From: Clostridiaceae bacterium
Lineage (GTDB): Bacteria > Bacillota > Clostridia > Saccharofermentanales > UBA5734
Length of the DNA stretch: 6,814 nt
Direction of reading: 5' to 3'
NCBI GenBank assembly: GCA_012511525.1
Contig: JAAZFW010000185.1
Location: forward strand, 1-6,814
Shown here: positions 5,556 through 6,814 of the stretch, piece by piece
How the letters are laid out: every line of letters begins with the position of its first letter
Position numbering within the stretch: the stretch's first letter is position 1
Translations under genes and position numbers: made by a program
The notes under the pieces: generated by a model
Told to the model about the DNA's origin: nothing
The model's input: the letters and a program-made list of their open reading frames with translations, nothing else
Database searches by the model: none

Positions 5556-6814
5556 AGCTGCGGATCCTGGTCCGCCAGGCAACCTGGCCGGGCATAGGCC
5601 CGGGCGGTCGCGACGGCATGCTTCCAGGCACCGCGCCGCATCTGGCGCTCGCCCTCGTCCATGGACGGCTTGAAAATATGGTTGACCTTCCGGATGGCCG
5701 CGACCGATGCCAGATCGGGCCAGACGCCGACCGCCAGGCCAGCCAGGCAGGCAGCGCCGAAGGCCGTGGTTTCGGTCAGCTGCGGGCGGTCGACTTCGAT
5801 CGCGCTGATATCGGCCTGGAACTGCATCATCAGGTTGCTGACGCTGGCGCCGCCATCGACGCGCAGGACGGGAATCGGGCAGCGCGCGTCAGCTTGCATG
5901 CAGGACAGCACGTCCAGGCTCTGGTGCGCGATGGACTCGAGCACGGCACGGGCGATCTGCTCGCGGCCGCTGCCGCGGGTCAGCCCTGCCAGCATGCCCC
6001 GGGCCTGCATGTCCCAGTAGGGCGCGCCCAGGCCGGTAAAAGCAGGCACGAACGTGACGCCGCCGCTGTCGGGGACCGACTCGGCCAACAGGTCGCACTC
6101 GGGCGCGCTTCGGATCAGGCCGAGGCTGTCCCTGAGCCACTGGATCGCCGACCCGGCGTTGAACACGCTGCCTTCGAGGGCGTATTCCGGCCCGTTGCCC
6201 AAATCCCAGGCCACAGTCGTGAGCAGGCCATGGCCGGAGCGCACCGGCTGTCCGCCCGTGTACATCAGGAGAAAACAGCCGGTCCCGTACGTGTTCTTGG
6301 TCATGCCCGGTTCAAAGCAGGCCTGCCCGAACAAGGCGGCCTGCTGGTCACCGGCAACACCGCAGATCGGCAGGTTTCCCGGCAGGATCATGGGGTCGAG
6401 CGGGGCGATCACCCCGGAAGACGGGACAATGTCCGGCAGCATGGCCCGCGGAATCGCCAGCTCCTTAAGCAGCAGATCATCCCAGTCGCCGCTTAGCAGG
6501 TTCATCAGCATGGTGCGCGAAGCGTTGCTGCGGTCCGTCACATGGCATCGCCGGCCCGACAAGTGCCAGATCAGCCAGCTGTCGATCGTGCCGGCCAGCA
6601 CGTCGCCTCTCTCGGCCCGTTCGCGCAGGCCGGGCATCGTCTCCAAAAGCCACATCAGCTTGGTCGCTGTGAAGTACGCGTCGATGACCAAGCCGGTCCG
6701 CGCCCGGATCTCGGCTTCCAGGCCGGCTTCCTTGAGCCGGTTGCACAGCGACGCGGTCCGGCGGCACTGCCAGACAATCGCCGGATGGACCGGCCGGCCG
6801 CTGGCTTTGTCCCA
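5552..6814 (-). CDS. glpK: Glycerol kinase, N-terminus cut by window end
   Basis: Glycerol kinase phosphorylates glycerol to sn-glycerol 3-phosphate with ATP in the cytoplasm, trapping glycerol for glycolysis or lipid synthesis. The visible 420 residues run from WDKASGRPVHPAIVWQCRRT to the stop, so about 85-88 N-terminal residues, including the glycerol-contacting Arg-Glu pair, lie outside. Seen in the window: the tyrosine of TGLVIDAYF (equivalent to E. coli Tyr135), GVAGDQQAALFGQ with the catalytic aspartate (equivalent to Asp245), KNTYGTGCFLLMYTG, the FGGY-kinase signature region GLGAPYWDMQARGMLAGLTR, and the adenosine-binding VDGGASVSNLMMQFQADI. The loop before GVAGDQQ reads PLDPMILPGNLPIC. 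It has no histidine where enterococcal enzymes carry the one phosphorylated by the PTS. The gene ends TTTGACC, where its TGA overlaps the TTG start of the following membrane protein. Confidence 0.97.
   Translation of the reverse strand, partial: WDKASGRPVHPAIVWQCRRTASLCNRLKEAGLEAEIRARTGLVIDAYFTATKLMWLLETMPGLRERAERGDVLAGTIDSWLIWHLSGRRCHVTDRSNASRTMLMNLLSGDWDDLLLKELAIPRAMLPDIVPSSGVIAPLDPMILPGNLPICGVAGDQQAALFGQACFEPGMTKNTYGTGCFLLMYTGGQPVRSGHGLLTTVAWDLGNGPEYALEGSVFNAGSAIQWLRDSLGLIRSAPECDLLAESVPDSGGVTFVPAFTGLGAPYWDMQARGMLAGLTRGSGREQIARAVLESIAHQSLDVLSCMQADARCPIPVLRVDGGASVSNLMMQFQADISAIEVDRPQLTETTAFGAACLAGLAVGVWPDLASVAAIRKVNHIFKPSMDEGERQMRRGAWKHAVATARAYARPGCLADQDPQL

Noticed and set aside
5033..6496. 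487-residue open frame on the plus strand
   Set aside because: It lies antisense to glpK and the membrane protein, has a low-complexity Arg/Gly/Ala-rich translation with no family motifs, and is explained by high GC reducing stop codons.
1..6814. tRNA genes, CRISPR array, insertion sequence or integration site
   Set aside because: No cloverleaf-like segment, regularly spaced repeat, transposase or paired long terminal repeat was seen; the genes are tightly packed core genes.

Overview
The window is a GC-rich (roughly 60 %) stretch of bacterial chromosome with every supported gene on the minus strand, so transcription runs from high to low coordinates. The order rplU-prp-rpmA-obg-yhbY, an L27 with a cleavable N-terminal extension, its Prp protease, and an Obg with a C-terminal OCT domain point to the Bacillota (Firmicutes). 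A rubredoxin plus flavodiiron protein pair points to an anaerobe, most likely a high-GC member of the Clostridia or a relative. The species cannot be named from the sequence.

Read in the direction of transcription there are four blocks. (1) 6814-4134: the C-terminal five sixths of glycerol kinase (glpK, cut by the window edge). Its stop codon overlaps the likely TTG start of an unrecognised membrane protein with a degenerate alpha/beta-hydrolase-like outer domain. (2) 4133-3986: an intergenic region with a strong sigma-A-type promoter and an untranslated leader. (3) 3985-1280: the ribosomal and ribosome-assembly cluster. rplU (bL21), prp and rpmA (bL27) are close together, with an ATGA overlap between prp and rpmA. 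A 109-base gap with a textbook intrinsic terminator follows, then obg and yhbY. (4) 1270-1: a separate promoter with a perfect TATAAT drives rubredoxin and then a flavodiiron protein (cut by the window start). A 15-bp perfect hairpin lies between these two genes.

Functionally, block 3 builds the large ribosomal subunit: two ribosomal proteins, the protease that matures one of them, and two 50S assembly factors. Block 4 is an oxygen or nitric-oxide reduction module, in which rubredoxin passes electrons to the di-iron enzyme. Block 1 begins glycerol use. No RNA genes, mobile elements or CRISPR arrays were seen, and most of the window is ordinary core genome. The points most worth a second look are the terminator directly in front of obg with no room for a promoter after it, the LQLL|A form of the L27 cleavage site beside its own protease, the hairpins around the flavodiiron ribosome-binding site, and the unknown membrane protein behind glpK.
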